A stretch of 64,000 bases of DNA from contig PTFA01000024.1 in NCBI GenBank assembly GCA_003342895.1, forward strand, positions 6,632,580 through 6,696,579, written 5' to 3'. Made by a program: the position numbers and the translations under genes. Below the pieces are notes generated by a model. It ran no database searches and was not told where the DNA came from. It saw only the letters and a list, made by a program, of their open reading frames with translations. Shown here one piece after another: positions 12,301-21,665 of this stretch (its first letter is position 1; the number at the start of each line of letters is the position of its first letter). The DNA comes from Casuarius casuarius. Its lineage: Eukaryota > Chordata > Aves > Casuariiformes > Casuariidae.

Positions 12301-15300
12301 TTGCTTTTGTTGAGCACACAACTCGAGTGTTTTTGTCCACAAATTCATTATGACTTTTAAATAAATTGGAATGGAAAAAGTATGCATGTATACATGTAAA
12401 CTCTCCAACTACAGTACTCTGAATCATTCCTTGACTTTGCTTATCTTGACTAAAAATGTTTTCATGTTTTCAGAGGCTTTAGCTTATTACCTCTTTTCTG
12501 CAGGGCATCTGTTTTTTGCGTATGACTTTCTTATTTTTATAGGCCTTGCATAACACAAGACTCCTGTCATCATATGCAGCCATTGATCCTAGAGTAAAAT
12601 ATCTATGCTACACAATGAAAGTCTTTACGAAGGTAAGTATACTTGAGACATTCTAGAAGCAGTAGCACCTACAGTGAGAAATGGTAACTATGAAAATTAT
12701 AATTAATATTTCTCTTTCTAGATGTGTGACATTGGAGATGCATCTCGAGGTAGCCTTTCTTCTTATGCGTATACTCTTATGGTGCTTTATTTTCTTCAAC
12801 AGAGAAATCCACCTGTTATCCCTGTTCTTCAAGAGGTACAGTATTTCAAGGAAGAAATGAGTATCAGTACACAGTATTGACCAGAAGAATGTCAAAGTGC
12901 TGAATCTGAACAGTTCTTCTAATGAGTTAATATTGTATTTTTAGATCTACAAAGAACCAAAGAAGCCTGAAATTTTAGTTGATGGCTGGAACGTTTATTT
13001 CTTTGATAAGATAGAAGAGTTGGTGAGTATATCAGAAAGTGAATTTGAAATGATGTTACCTGTAGCTTAGCAAACGAAAAAGAATTCATTTGAAGGAACG
13101 TAGTTCTCAAACATGGTGGCGATACAGAAACCAGTTTCAAAAAAATGATTTTGATCATAAGTTTTGTATGGGTGACAAAGAAGAAAACAATATTAGTAAT
13201 ACACATAAATACTAAAACAAAGAAACTGAAGTGGAGTGGCTATTGCTTTGAACATTCCAGTCCCATGCTGTGAATTTTTCAGAACATAACTGATTGTGTT
13301 TATGTATGAAAAAATCTGAATAAATAGATTCGATAGAAATGATTTTAAGGTATTAATGATGATTAATTGATATGTATGTCACATTACTGGGTGGAGATAT
13401 CTCCTACAAATATTGGTTGCGTATCTAGTCACTGTTTGTCTAATCCACTTGAATAATTTTGTATTACATGATCAAATACACTGCAAGTGAATTAATAAAC
13501 TTTTTGATAATAAGCAAAACTAAATGTTAGAAGTAGTAATATTATTTTTTGTTGCTAATCTCAATGCTTAAATACTATTTTAAAGTCCAAATTGGTTTAC
13601 TAATACCAATTATGAAGAAAAGGGAGGTATTCCAGAGTAACTCAATCATGTTTCTTTATACTCGATGAAAATTATAAAATAAATTTTATATTATTTGAAA
13701 TTCAAACAATGTAAGTGTTGGAAAAATAAATATTTCTATCATTTTTAGTCTGTCGTCTGGTCAGAATGTGGCAAAAACACGGAATCTGTTGGGCAGCTGT
13801 GGCTTGGACTTCTCCGTTTCTACACAGAGGAATTTGATTTTAAAGAGCATGTCATATGCATTAGGAGAAAAAATCTGCTCACAACTTTCAAAAAGCAGTG
13901 GACTTCCAAATACATTGTAATTGAAGGTAAAAACACATAAAGCACATGAATATGTGGAATTCTTTTAATGCCCGTATGAAAAATTTGGTCTTTCTACATG
14001 GCTTTTTTTGTCTTTCTATTGCTAGATTATAAACTGTTATTTGTGCATGTTTTGAAATCTTAACAAAATTCCCATTGAATTTCAGTACTGCTAGAAATTC
14101 TTCAATTTTTTTCCCCTCTGAAAAGAAGCTGTAAAGTAAACTTCATACTTTGCATAATGACAATAACTGACTTAAAAATGAATTTAACCAAAGGCTTTGG
14201 AGAAGGACTTAGCTGTAATGCAACTGAGGTTTTACCCTAACTTATATTTAGGTGATTCCGTATTTATATGACTCATCATATCATATGCATGTGTTACACT
14301 ATTAAGTAATACCATGGTATGAGGAAGATACACAGACACATTTTAGAAAAGTGCCTTAAGCTGTGATTTGCTGGCCCATCTGATTTTCACAGGAAGGATT
14401 TCTACTCTCCTGCCACCCCCCACCCCAAAGCTTACTCTGTTATAACATTTCAGTCAGTTCAGAGCTGAACTGCTGTGATCCCTTGTCCTTGGAGTGAATT
14501 TGTGTTCAATAAACTTGCAAAGAATTTAATTTGTATATTGATTCTGCATTAGGAATTCTGCCTTGAGTTGTTCATGTATGTATACAATCCTGATTTTGCC
14601 CTGGACTTCAGTAATGCCTGTAATGCTTTTTATACAGATCCCTTTGATCTGAACCACAATCTTGGAGCTGGATTATCAAGAAAAAGTAAGTTTTCTATTC
14701 ACAAATTTGGGAATAAAGTGATGATCTTATCTTAGATCTTGTTCTGATGGTTTGTTTCATATTTGGATGATTTTTTTTCCTTTTTTTTCCCCTTCAGTGA
14801 CAAACTTTATAATGAAGGCTTTTATCAATGGGAGGAGGGTATTTGGTACCCCTATAAAAATATTTCCTAAAGAATATCCATCAAAAATGGTAAGTTGCTT
14901 TACAGGATGTGGCAGTTCTAAAAGGGCAGTGTGTACACGGGTGTGCTCTTACAGCATATAAAGTATCACATGTGAGAGTATGGTTGCACTCTCTTTACAC
15001 TCTTCTCATTTAAATTTAAATGGTACTCTAACAAATCTTTATTGTGAGAGTTATTACTGAGTATTGCTTTTGTGCTGTTTGCATGTGGAAAGCGGTAGCA
15101 TGCAGCATACTAGTCAAGTCAGGGCTTCATGGTACAGGCTTATCAGAAATGTTAGTTCCTATCAAAACAGGATTACCATTGTTTTTTACCTGCAGTTTTA
15201 AAAACAGCTTGCAGACCTTGTGGTCAGCAGACTACCTATGAAGAAGAGGCAGCAGTGGCCAGTTATCTCATCTGGCCTTTCAGGAGTTCAGCTACACACA

Positions 15301-18300
15301 CGTTTATTCTTTTCCATAACTCAGTGTAGTTTAACTCTTGTTTACCTGTCTTGAATTCCCAAGAGGGATATGTTTTTTGGATGCATGATTTCTTTTTCAG
15401 GAGTATTTCTTTGATCCAGAGGTACTGACAGAAGGAGAATTGGCACCGAATGATAGATGCTGCAGAATTTGTGGTAAAATTGGCCATTTCATGAAAGATT
15501 GTCCCATGAGAAGGAAGTGAGTATTTGGGATTTGTGTGGAACATTTCCTTAGCTTTGTTTAGAAGAAATATTAGGATAGTGATGCTAAAGCAAAAATTGT
15601 ACATACTGCAAATGATTTCTTTACTGTTAAGATGGGTATGTATCAATATCAGCTTTGGCAGTAGGGGCAGAATGGGCTGTTTTTAAATGTTTAGTCAGTC
15701 TTGAATGACCACTTAACTTTTTGCCAGCATCTTCTTGAGTGTTTAACAATCTCTTTCATAGAAGACTACAATACATGCTTTTCCCCTCTCTACTTAGCTT
15801 AAGGTTGGTAGATGCTGATTCTGCGCTTTACATAGGAAAGCAGTAATTGAAGAGAATCTAAATGCAAAGCTGAATAGCTGTGTGCTGTGAAGAGCACTCA
15901 TGAGAGCTTTTTACATTTTTTCCTTTAATAGCTTCTGTTTCTAGAATCCTGGTGCTCCCAGCAAGAGATGCATTTTTGCCATGTTCACAGAATTATGCCA
16001 TTCATGTCCAAAAGCAAAATAATGGCATGACAACATGACTTTTTTTTAAGCACCTACAGATCAGAAGTGTCCTGTTTGTATCCAAGAGCAAGGTGTTCTG
16101 ATCCTCAGTCACCAAATATTTGAAATTCAGTAAATACCTTCCGGTAGCAAATGAATGCTAAATTGATTTTCCTGCTCTTTACATGACAAACAGTCTAAAC
16201 TTAAAACTGATCCACTGATTTTTTTTTCTAGTAAAGACGCTAAAGCACTTCAAAGACTTCATATTTATAAGACAGTGAAAACCAGCAAATAAAACCTCAA
16301 CAGGAGGAAATCGTGAAAACCTTTGTGCTCATTTGTAGGGTGAATGGAAAATCTAACCTTTGTTTACAGTCTGTATTATCTTAAATTGTAATTAAAAAAA
16401 ATCACCTGCACTTTAATGCAAGTAGCTAAAAAGCTGGTGTAGAAAGATTATCTAAAGTTGCCTTTTTGATGCATTGTAGAGAATTAATATTGCTGAGATC
16501 ATTACCTTAGTAATCTATTACTAATCAGCAAATTTAAGTATAGTAGCTGATGATGGTTTGAAAATAAAGAATGCTGAAGGTGTGCTGTTTTAGATACACT
16601 TGACTGCATTCTGGAGTGAAACCCTAGTTCATTTCACGTGTGCAGCTATGCTCTATGCAACATTAGAGCAGAAGGCAATGAGCTTTTGCTTCTAAGAACA
16701 TAAATGCCTTTTGGAGTTAGACCACTGGTCCATCTAGATGAGTCCTCTGTCCAGCACTTGCAATAGGATATGCTGTTTATGGAGGGTGTGCTAGTTGGTT
16801 GTTTTCCGTAATATCTTTTCTTGTACTCCCCCAGCATCCACAGTTGCTGTATGACAGCACATACCTGCCTTGGTCTTGTAGTAGTCATTTGTGGACCAGA
16901 GCTGTATCTGATTTTGTCTAACTTTTTTTTTTTGAACCTGCTTCTCCTAGCTTCCTTACCAATCTTCTATGATATCCAGTTCCAGAATTATGCTAACTGC
17001 TGTTTAAAGTAGTACTTTATCTGTTTTAACCAAACTCACTTTAGTTTCATCAAGCATTCCATAGTGTTGTGGGATTTAGTTGGTGGTAATAATTCTGCAT
17101 TGGTGTGTCTGTAAGCTATGATTGTGTCCCCCCTTCTGCCATCTTCTGTGAGGTGAAGAATCTTTCAGCATCTCCTCCTAAGGCAGTTGTTCCCTTGATC
17201 ATTTTATCTACCTTTCTCTGTACCTTCTCTAACTCCACTACTTCCTCTTCAAGTTATGGAGACCAGACCAACATGCAGTATTCACATGCAGGCACACCAT
17301 GGTTTTTATATAGCAACAAAATGCTTTCTGTCTTGTTCTGAGTATTTTATCTGATGATACCAATATCCTGTTAGCCTTTTCAGCTGCTACTGTTTGTCAA
17401 TCTGTTAATTTGGGGGATTTCTCTAAATTTATTTCAAGATCTCTTTCCTTAGTTGTAACTGCCAGCTCCCAGTTCAACATCATATAGACATGGTTTAGGT
17501 TATTTTTCCCTGGATGTATTACCTTACATTTATCTACACTGAAGTTCATCTGCTACCTTTTTGCTCATTCACTCAGTTTTTTGAGGTTATTTTCAAGTTG
17601 CTAGCCATTAGTGCTATATGTGACTGGCTGAAAGAGCCTAGACTTGGAGGTTTCACTGATGTCTCCTCCAGATGATGGATGAAGAGGTGGAATAAAACCT
17701 GTCCAGCAGAAATGCCTCAGTTCCCACTGCTGGATCTTTAAGTCACATAGAATGTTAGAAGCTTCTCCCACAGGAAAGGTTTTTAGAAATACTGTGAAAT
17801 ATACATAGTTTCAGACTAGTGGAGGGAAGCAAGATTTCTGATGGAAGTGTACAAAAAAGGGGGGAAAAAATACAGTCCCATTTTTATAGCTTCTTAGCAT
17901 TTTGCTTGGTGTTTCTTCTCTTCTGCTTGTCTCTTGCAACTCCAGCATCTAGATCTTGGTTTATATTTCTTGAGTGTGGCTGTTGGATTTTAGTGCTACC
18001 TGGTAATCTAATTGTAAAGTTATGTTAATAAGGATACATTACATTCACTCTCCTACCAAACAGTGCTATAGTAAAGGGATGGATGCATTAATTCAAATTA
18101 TTTAACCCACTGAAGAAATACATGAGGATTATATGATCTGTAAGCAACCTTTTTTTCCTCTGTGTATGGATGTAAGACCTATGAACCCTGCAGCCTTTTT
18201 CTTCTCCTGCAGACTGAGGCGACGACATGATTATGAAGATATCAAAAACCAAAGGTACACAGAAAACAAAGAGAAAAGAAACAAAGAGGACAAAGAAATT

Positions 18301-21300
18301 CAGAATAAAACAACAGAAAGAGAGAGCTCAATTAAGGAGGGAAAGTTGCAGCTATGTACACCTCAGAAGAGCAAACTAGCAAGGGGAATAGTAGAAACTG
18401 GAAGAGACAAGACTCCCAGGCAATCAGCAGAAAAGTGGAAGCGCCTGGAAGACAGAGACTTGAGAGAAAAACGTTGCTTTATCTGTGGAAGAGAAGGTCA
18501 CATTAAAAAAGAATGCCTGCAGTATAAAGGAGCTACAGGTATGAAACCAATATAGTTGAGTAGTTTAAACAATATACACTTTTTTGGTTTATTTAACAGA
18601 GTTGACTAAGGGATAAGGTTTCTGCATTTATGTCACGCCGTTCAAAATTACTCTGTTTTAAAATGTAGTCGCACTTGGTCAGTTTTCCCTTCATCCTCAC
18701 CTACTTTTCAGAACATTGTTGTAGCCTGAGAGATATGACATGGTTTCTTGTAGCAGGTAAGATACTTGTATAGAAAGGATATTAGTTTCTAGTATATTGA
18801 AACTGCTTCTGTTGCCTTCACCATAGTTTGCTAACGTTTCAGGCTACAAATTTCATTTCATTACATCATAACAGCAATAGAAGCTAGCCTGTAGTTCTTC
18901 CCATCACCTGAAACGGACTTCTCCCATACTCAAGTCATTACGACAGTGTATAATTGCTCTAATAGAATATTGTGAATGAAATAGAACAAAAAACATTCCT
19001 TGCAACGTAGCTGTTGGAGGGATGCTCTTCACAGCAAATCTGTCTTATTTTTTCTCTAACCCAACTAGCAAATTTTGCTTAGAAATAAATCTCCAAATTA
19101 CAAAAATGTCTCCAAACACAGATCCTGACCGACAGATTTGTAAGCAACAGTGAACTACTAAACAGTAGCTGTCATCCTTCAGATCAGAAAGATCAATCAT
19201 CTGCCTTGTAAATGAAGATCACTGTAAGAGAAAAATGAGACCCCATAAGATGGTGCCTTTAGTTAGCTTCCAAATGAACATAGTATTACAGTTTTTCTTT
19301 AGGTGTACCTAGAGACACTTAAATTCATGCTAGAAAAATCTGCTGTACAGATTGCTCTGTTACTTTAAGAGACCAATAATAGGAGTCCTTTGCATAAACG
19401 TACCTTTAGACCAGCTCTTCTCTACCAGCAAAAATATTCTGTCCTGCTTAGATACATAAGGAGAGCCTGTTTATCAGATGTACGCAGTGTAAGAGGGCAT
19501 AAGAGTATGATATAACTAGATACTGGAAGTGGAAGGAAAATGGTACAAATATATTAAGAATGTTCAAGATACTGAAAAGTATTTACAATTTTATCAAACC
19601 GCTAGAAGTATTGGATGGACAAAAATGTTTTAAAAAATCAAGCTACATTGCATTTATTTGCTGACCTTTTGAAGGTTTAAGTCAAGTCTACATTTAACAT
19701 TTGAATTTCCGTATTTTTGACCCAGTCTGTGTGAGCATTTCTTGTTACCGTTCCATTTGCTATGATATCAGTTTACTAAAATGAAAGGGAATATGTCTGA
19801 CTGTTCTGGAGTCACTGACACTGCTGTGTTTTATACCACTCAGTATACTGGAATGGTGCTGAGACTGTACATGTGTCCAAAAATCACTAATTCTGGAGTA
19901 GGAGTTTTTGTCTATTATTTGAATTTTGGGAAAGATCGATTTTGAGGAAGAGGAGTATTACTGTGGGTTGGGTCTTTTTTTCCTTTTTTTCCCCCCTCCC
20001 CTTTCTTGTGTTGTGCACAGTGTCCTCTCTAGTTGAGTAGAGGACCTAAGGGATCTGATTTATTTTTTTATTTTATTTTTTCCTTGTTGTGCTATAAACA
20101 TAAACATTTTGTGGGACTATGGACAATTCACACTATCCCAGTATCATCTTCAGTCTTTCTCTGAAGGTCCCTATTCGCTTTGGTTGATTCTAGAGGAAGA
20201 TACAGAGCTTAACTTACTGTCAATTACAAACTTAGATGCTTAGTTTTAGGTGAGATGGATCTTGCCTTTTTGTGCCCATTTTCTGTATTATAAAATTAAT
20301 GAAAATAATGTCCTACCTCCTATGTGTTATGAAGGTAGATTTTAAGTATTCTGGTACTTTTATATCTTACAGTATCTGAGAGAGAAAATGAGTTTCAAAT
20401 TAGTAAATCTGTGTTATATTACAGCCTTTACAGGTAATTCAAAATCCGAAGTGTTATGTGGATCCCCTTCTTTACCCAATGCTGCCAAACATGCTGGTAG
20501 ATTAAATCAGGTAAACACCAAATATCTGTTTTCCTAGACCTCTTTCTCTTTAAATGTACTAAAGCCCATATAAAGTAACTAGCAATAGATTTACATAAGC
20601 TTTCAAGGAGATCCTTTTACTTTTGTTTGTGGAATGCCATAATTCAGTTTTTATTCATCATTCTGTATATGTTGTTTATAGGGAATGCTTATACATGAAG
20701 AAAAAAAGAAACAAAAAGGAAAAGTGTTTTTGAGTCCCCAGTCAGGTTTGTATCTCTTAATTTGGAAATGCAGTATAAAAGCATGTCTCTTTAACCTGCT
20801 TTCCCTATCAATCCTTATGGGAACTCTGCCCAATATGTTGAATGCAGCACCAGTCTGGATAGGTTGCAAGATAATTCTGAAGTGAAGCCAATTTTTGTTT
20901 TACTGAAAAAATGTGTAGGTTTTTTTGGTTTTGTTTAGGAAGTGAAACTTGTAAGGCAGGCCAGTTCTCTCTGCAGTCTGTTCTTTAGTGAACTCTGATA
21001 GATTGATTTTGCAGATGGATGCATTGGTTTTTATCCATCTCTGTTCTCCTTTGTATTTTGGTGTACATGGGGTTCTGTGTTTCTCTTCAGGGACCACATG
21101 TGGAACACTTTCTTGTGAGGCTTCCTCAGAGTAATCGTCTAGAATTCCACATGACGAGCTAACTTAGCAGACTATGAAAGCACGTCCCTTGTCTGAGCTT
21201 CCAGCATGCATGAAAGTTGCACATACTGACAAGCAGAAGTCAGATCATGACATAAAGGCCTTTATGTACTGTCTCTGGATCAGAGATGTGTTGTGTGTAT

Positions 21301-21665
21301 TGTTAGATGCATGGTTGCAACTGCAGCTTGCTTACAGCAATTTTACACACTTAACTCATTTAATGGTACAATGATGACTTTAAAAACAGCTGCTTTTTTA
21401 ATTACCTTGAGTCTTGAATGCAGCATGCTCTGCTGTCCATTAGCAACATTAGCAATAATATAAAGTTGACTTGTGCTTGCTTTCATCATAGTTTGACAGT
21501 TTTTCTCCTGACTGATGTTTGAATGTTTCAGTTATTTTATGTCTTTTTTTAAAAACTTTAAGTGTAATGCTTTTTTTTCCCCCCTCCCCAATCTTAGGCA
21601 GCCTTTCCAATAAATACATGACTCAGGGAAAAGCCTCACAGAAGAGGACCCAGCAAGAATCATGA
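945..21665 (+). CDS. TUT7: TUT7 (ZCCHC6) terminal uridylyltransferase 7, 3' part, 22 coding exons
   Basis: TUT7 adds uridines to the 3' ends of RNAs, including pre-let-7 (with LIN28) and poly(A)-shortened mRNAs, and acts in the cytoplasm (family knowledge). The CDS joins 945-1014, 1878-2004, 2780-2899, 4559-4690, 5938-6118, 6471-7609, 7737-7887, 8613-8699, 9869-9969, 10554-10611, 11327-11430, 12543-12632, 12722-12835, 12945-13022, 13749-13926, 14638-14685, 14798-14889, 15401-15516, 18213-18538, 20434-20510, 20682-20745 and 21598-21665. Every junction is GT-AG and in phase, giving 1172 full codons after the first split one. Residues quoted for this gene count from that first full codon. The order is the end of the inactive transferase half, acidic linker, CCHC knuckle, active NTase with PAP-associated region, two CCHC knuckles and a basic tail. 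The 5' part (N-terminal zinc finger and start of the first NTase) lies upstream of the window. Intron sequence not listed separately shows nothing I recognise. Confidence 0.96.
1878..2004 (+). CDS. TUT7: TUT7 exon: pseudo-NTase core
   Basis: It encodes GLTCKVSAGNENACL through AFRYWAK (residues 24-65). Aligned with the active half (GLEVDISLYN, residues 745-754), Lys28 stands where the third catalytic aspartate, Asp749, lies. That is consistent with this half being catalytically dead. The acceptor is preceded by a T-rich tract and the donor is GTAGGA. Confidence 0.95.
2780..2899 (+). CDS. TUT7: TUT7 exon: first PAP-associated region
   Basis: Forty codons in phase 0 (residues 66-105), including DRPEEGGLSPYVFALM and FFLQQRKEPFLPVYLG, which match the helical region of the first half of TUT7. 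It has a consensus acceptor (TTTACAG) and a GTATGT donor. Confidence 0.95.
3694..3723. repeat. Poly(T) tract in TUT7 intron
   Basis: Thirty consecutive T. No retroelement body is recognised on either side. Confidence 0.9.
4559..4690 (+). CDS. TUT7: TUT7 exon: variable loop in first half
   Basis: Forty-four codons (residues 106-149) starting IGGFSLNKLTNFNL, followed by a less conserved acidic and Ser/Pro-rich stretch (PADDSDSPKETSPKKGK). The donor is GTCTGA. If the intron were retained, the frame would stop at once (GTC TGA). Confidence 0.93.
5938..6118 (+). CDS. TUT7: TUT7 exon: first PAP-associated domain
   Basis: Residues 150-209 plus a split codon. PVGQLWVELLRFYALEFNLA is the PAP-associated domain signature of the inactive half and parallels SVGQLWLGLLRFYTEEFDF in the active half (exon 13749-13926). 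The shared architecture shows the internal duplication of the enzyme. Confidence 0.96.
6471..7609 (+). CDS. TUT7: TUT7 large exon: end of pseudo-NTase and acidic linker
   Basis: This 1139-nt exon encodes residues 211-589. It opens with PYSVKRNVARTLN and YILHCLRATYKYFALPHK, closing the inactive half. A long low-complexity linker rich in Glu, Asp and Ser follows, with runs such as EEEEYEEEHEQE and SEEEEEELS. DELDESPNKF and LDNTYTGSGDEDALSEE match the mammalian linker, while much of the rest is diverged. It is by far the largest TUT7 exon in the window. At the position of the active half's NHN (His916), this half has KRN (Arg216). Confidence 0.95.
7737..7887 (+). CDS. TUT7: TUT7 exon: first CCHC zinc knuckle
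   Basis: Residues 590-639. It contains CSLCKREGHLKRDC, an exact C-x2-C-x4-H-x4-C retroviral-type zinc knuckle, just before the active NTase half. It ends with FILDQVCIQCY, which matches TUT7. Knuckles of this type bind the RNA substrate (family knowledge). The donor is consensus GTAAGT. Confidence 0.96.
8613..8699 (+). CDS. TUT7: TUT7 exon: N-terminal helix of active NTase
   Basis: Residues 641-668, DFAPNIVEDQAREHIRQNLE and on to RQDFP, with split codons at both ends. The acceptor follows a long T tract (about 8588-8609) and reads TTTAAG. Confidence 0.95.
8970..9002. repeat. Poly(A) tract, followed by poly(T)
   Basis: Thirty-three A, then five bases and thirteen T (9008-9020), inside a TUT7 intron. 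The run can form a hairpin with the T tract. Confidence 0.9.
9326..9359. repeat. Poly(A) tract in the same TUT7 intron
   Basis: Thirty-four A, 323 bp after the previous tract. Confidence 0.9.
9869..9969 (+). CDS. TUT7: TUT7 exon: catalytic NTase motif with DxD
   Basis: Residues 670-702. LFGSSKNGFGFKQSDLDICM carries the Gly-Ser motif (676-678) and the metal-binding Asp688 and Asp690 of the DNA-polymerase-beta-like nucleotidyltransferase fold. This is the active uridylyltransferase half. Confidence 0.97.
10554..10611 (+). CDS. TUT7: TUT7 exon: NTase helix
   Basis: A short exon (residues 703-721) encoding SLDCIRIIEDLAKVLKKHS plus one base of a split Gly codon. The acceptor is TCTTAG and the donor GTACTC. 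It aligns without gaps to the TUT7 family. Confidence 0.95.
11327..11430 (+). CDS. TUT7: TUT7 exon: third catalytic aspartate
   Basis: Residues 723-756. AKVPIVKFFHVRSGLEVDIS carries Asp749, the third acidic residue that completes the catalytic triad with Asp688 and Asp690. The donor is GTAAGG. Confidence 0.97.
12543..12632 (+). CDS. TUT7: TUT7 exon: central domain
   Basis: Thirty codons (residues 757-786), ALHNTRLLSAYSAIDPRVKY and on to KVFTK, essentially invariant in vertebrate TUT7. It is in phase 0 at both ends, with donor GTAAGT. Confidence 0.96.
12722..12835 (+). CDS. TUT7: TUT7 exon: central domain, GSLSSY motif
   Basis: Thirty-eight codons (residues 787-824) with MCDIGDASRGSLSSYAYTLM and FLQQRNPPVIPVLQE. 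The Ser-Leu-Ser-Ser-Tyr segment lies in the nucleotide-binding region of Cid1-like transferases (family knowledge). The intron before it is only 89 bp. Confidence 0.96.
12945..13022 (+). CDS. TUT7: TUT7 exon: linker before second PAP-associated domain
   Basis: Twenty-six codons (residues 825-850), IYKEPKKPEILVDGWNVYFF and on to EEL, separated from the previous exon by a 109-bp intron. Acceptor TTTTTAG, donor GTGAGT. Confidence 0.95.
13749..13926 (+). CDS. TUT7: TUT7 exon: second PAP-associated domain
   Basis: Residues 851-909 plus a split codon. ESVGQLWLGLLRFYTEEFDF is the PAP-associated domain of the active half, followed by KQWTSKYIVIE. It has the same phase as its duplicate exon at 5938-6118, as expected of an ancient internal duplication. 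Confidence 0.97.
14638..14685 (+). CDS. TUT7: TUT7 exon: base-selecting segment
   Basis: A 48-nt exon encoding PFDLNHNLGAGLSRK (residues 911-925). His916 lies where Cid1-type uridylyltransferases carry the histidine that favours UTP over ATP. That assignment comes from family knowledge and alignment by eye. The exon is split-phase at both ends. Confidence 0.94.
14798..14889 (+). CDS. TUT7: TUT7 exon: end of catalytic half
   Basis: Residues 927-956, TNFIMKAFINGRRVFGTPIK and on to PSKM. The acceptor follows a long C/T tract (14771-14797); the donor is GTAAGT. Confidence 0.95.
15401..15516 (+). CDS. TUT7: TUT7 exon: second CCHC zinc knuckle
   Basis: Residues 957-994. It encodes EYFFDPEVLTEGELAPNDR and CRICGKIGHFMKDC, a second exact CCHC knuckle. 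It ends after two bases of a lysine codon, with donor GTGAGT. The same donor could also join the candidate alternative last exon at 16232. Confidence 0.96.
16232..16568 (+). CDS. TUT7: Candidate alternative TUT7 last exon with poly(A) signal
   Basis: A strong acceptor (eight T, then CTAG, ending at 16231) is followed by a short frame. Joined to the donor at 15516 it reads NKDAKALQRLHIYKTVKTSK and then TAA at 16289-16291. AATAAA lies at 16563-16568 and is followed by GT-rich sequence; ATTAAA at 16391 is a second possible signal. The product would keep the catalytic half and second knuckle but lose the basic tail and third knuckle. This rests on sequence only. I know of no matching isoform and the peptide has no recognised homology. 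Confidence 0.4.
16680..17610 (-). mobile_element. Old, truncated CR1 LINE fragment
   Basis: The minus strand reads as the 3' part of a CR1 retrotransposon, so the plus-strand left end is the element's 3' end. ACCACTGGTCCATCTAG (16721-16737), the segment around 17255-17303 (GACCAGA ... CAGTATTC ... CACACCATGG), CAAGATCTCTTTCCT (17435-17449) and the 17510-17580 segment all resemble old amniote CR1 copies as I know them. On the minus strand near 17190-17235 the frame ELEKVQRKVDKMIK resembles the conserved C-terminal motif of CR1 reverse transcriptase. The copy is interrupted and has no intact ORF. The boundaries are approximate. Confidence 0.75.
18213..18538 (+). CDS. TUT7: TUT7 exon: basic region and third CCHC knuckle
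   Basis: Residues 996-1103. A highly charged stretch rich in Lys, Arg and Glu (NKEKRNKEDKEIQNKTTER) is followed by CFICGREGHIKKEC, the third exact CCHC knuckle. The exon ends after the first base of a Gly codon, with donor GTATGA. The upstream ATG at 18133 is in frame but intronic and is not the start. Confidence 0.95.
18539..20433 (+). other. TUT7 intron, 1.9 kb
   Basis: I see no exon, repeat family or structured element here beyond pyrimidine-rich tracts near 19976-20000 and 20060-20090. Confidence 0.7.
20434..20510 (+). CDS. TUT7: TUT7 small exon near C-terminus (extra relative to mammals)
   Basis: Acceptor TTTACAG and donor GTAAAC enclose 77 nt that continue the frame with NSKSEVLCGSPSLPNAAKHA and on to NQ (residues 1105-1129). 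An alternative in-frame acceptor lies nine bases upstream (exon start 20425, adding three residues). I do not remember this segment in mammalian TUT7. Phase agreement with the exons on both sides is the main evidence. Confidence 0.7.
20682..20745 (+). CDS. TUT7: TUT7 small exon near C-terminus, lysine-rich
   Basis: Acceptor TTTATAG and donor GTTTGT enclose 64 nt encoding GMLIHEEKKKQKGKVFLSPQ and Ser (residues 1130-1150), ending after one base of a Gly codon that the last exon completes. Together with the preceding 77-nt exon it adds 141 nt (47 codons). The pair can therefore be included or skipped without breaking the frame, but neither exon can be skipped alone. Confidence 0.7.
21598..21665 (+). 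CDS. TUT7: TUT7 last coding exon and stop
   Basis: It encodes SLSNKYMTQGKASQKRTQQE and Ser, then TGA at 21663-21665, nearly identical to the mammalian TUT7 C-terminus. The acceptor is TCTTAG after a long T/C tract. Confidence 0.96.

Larger units (their letters stand above)
15517..18212 (+). other. TUT7 intron containing CR1 copy and candidate terminal exon
   Basis: This 2.7 kb intron holds the candidate alternative last exon (16232-16568) and a degraded CR1 LINE (about 16680-17610, minus orientation). I recognise nothing else in it. Confidence 0.85.

Noticed and set aside
18133..18212. Upstream ATG extending the TUT7 exon at 18213
   Set aside because: The extension is pyrimidine-rich intron ending in a clear acceptor; homology begins at 18213.
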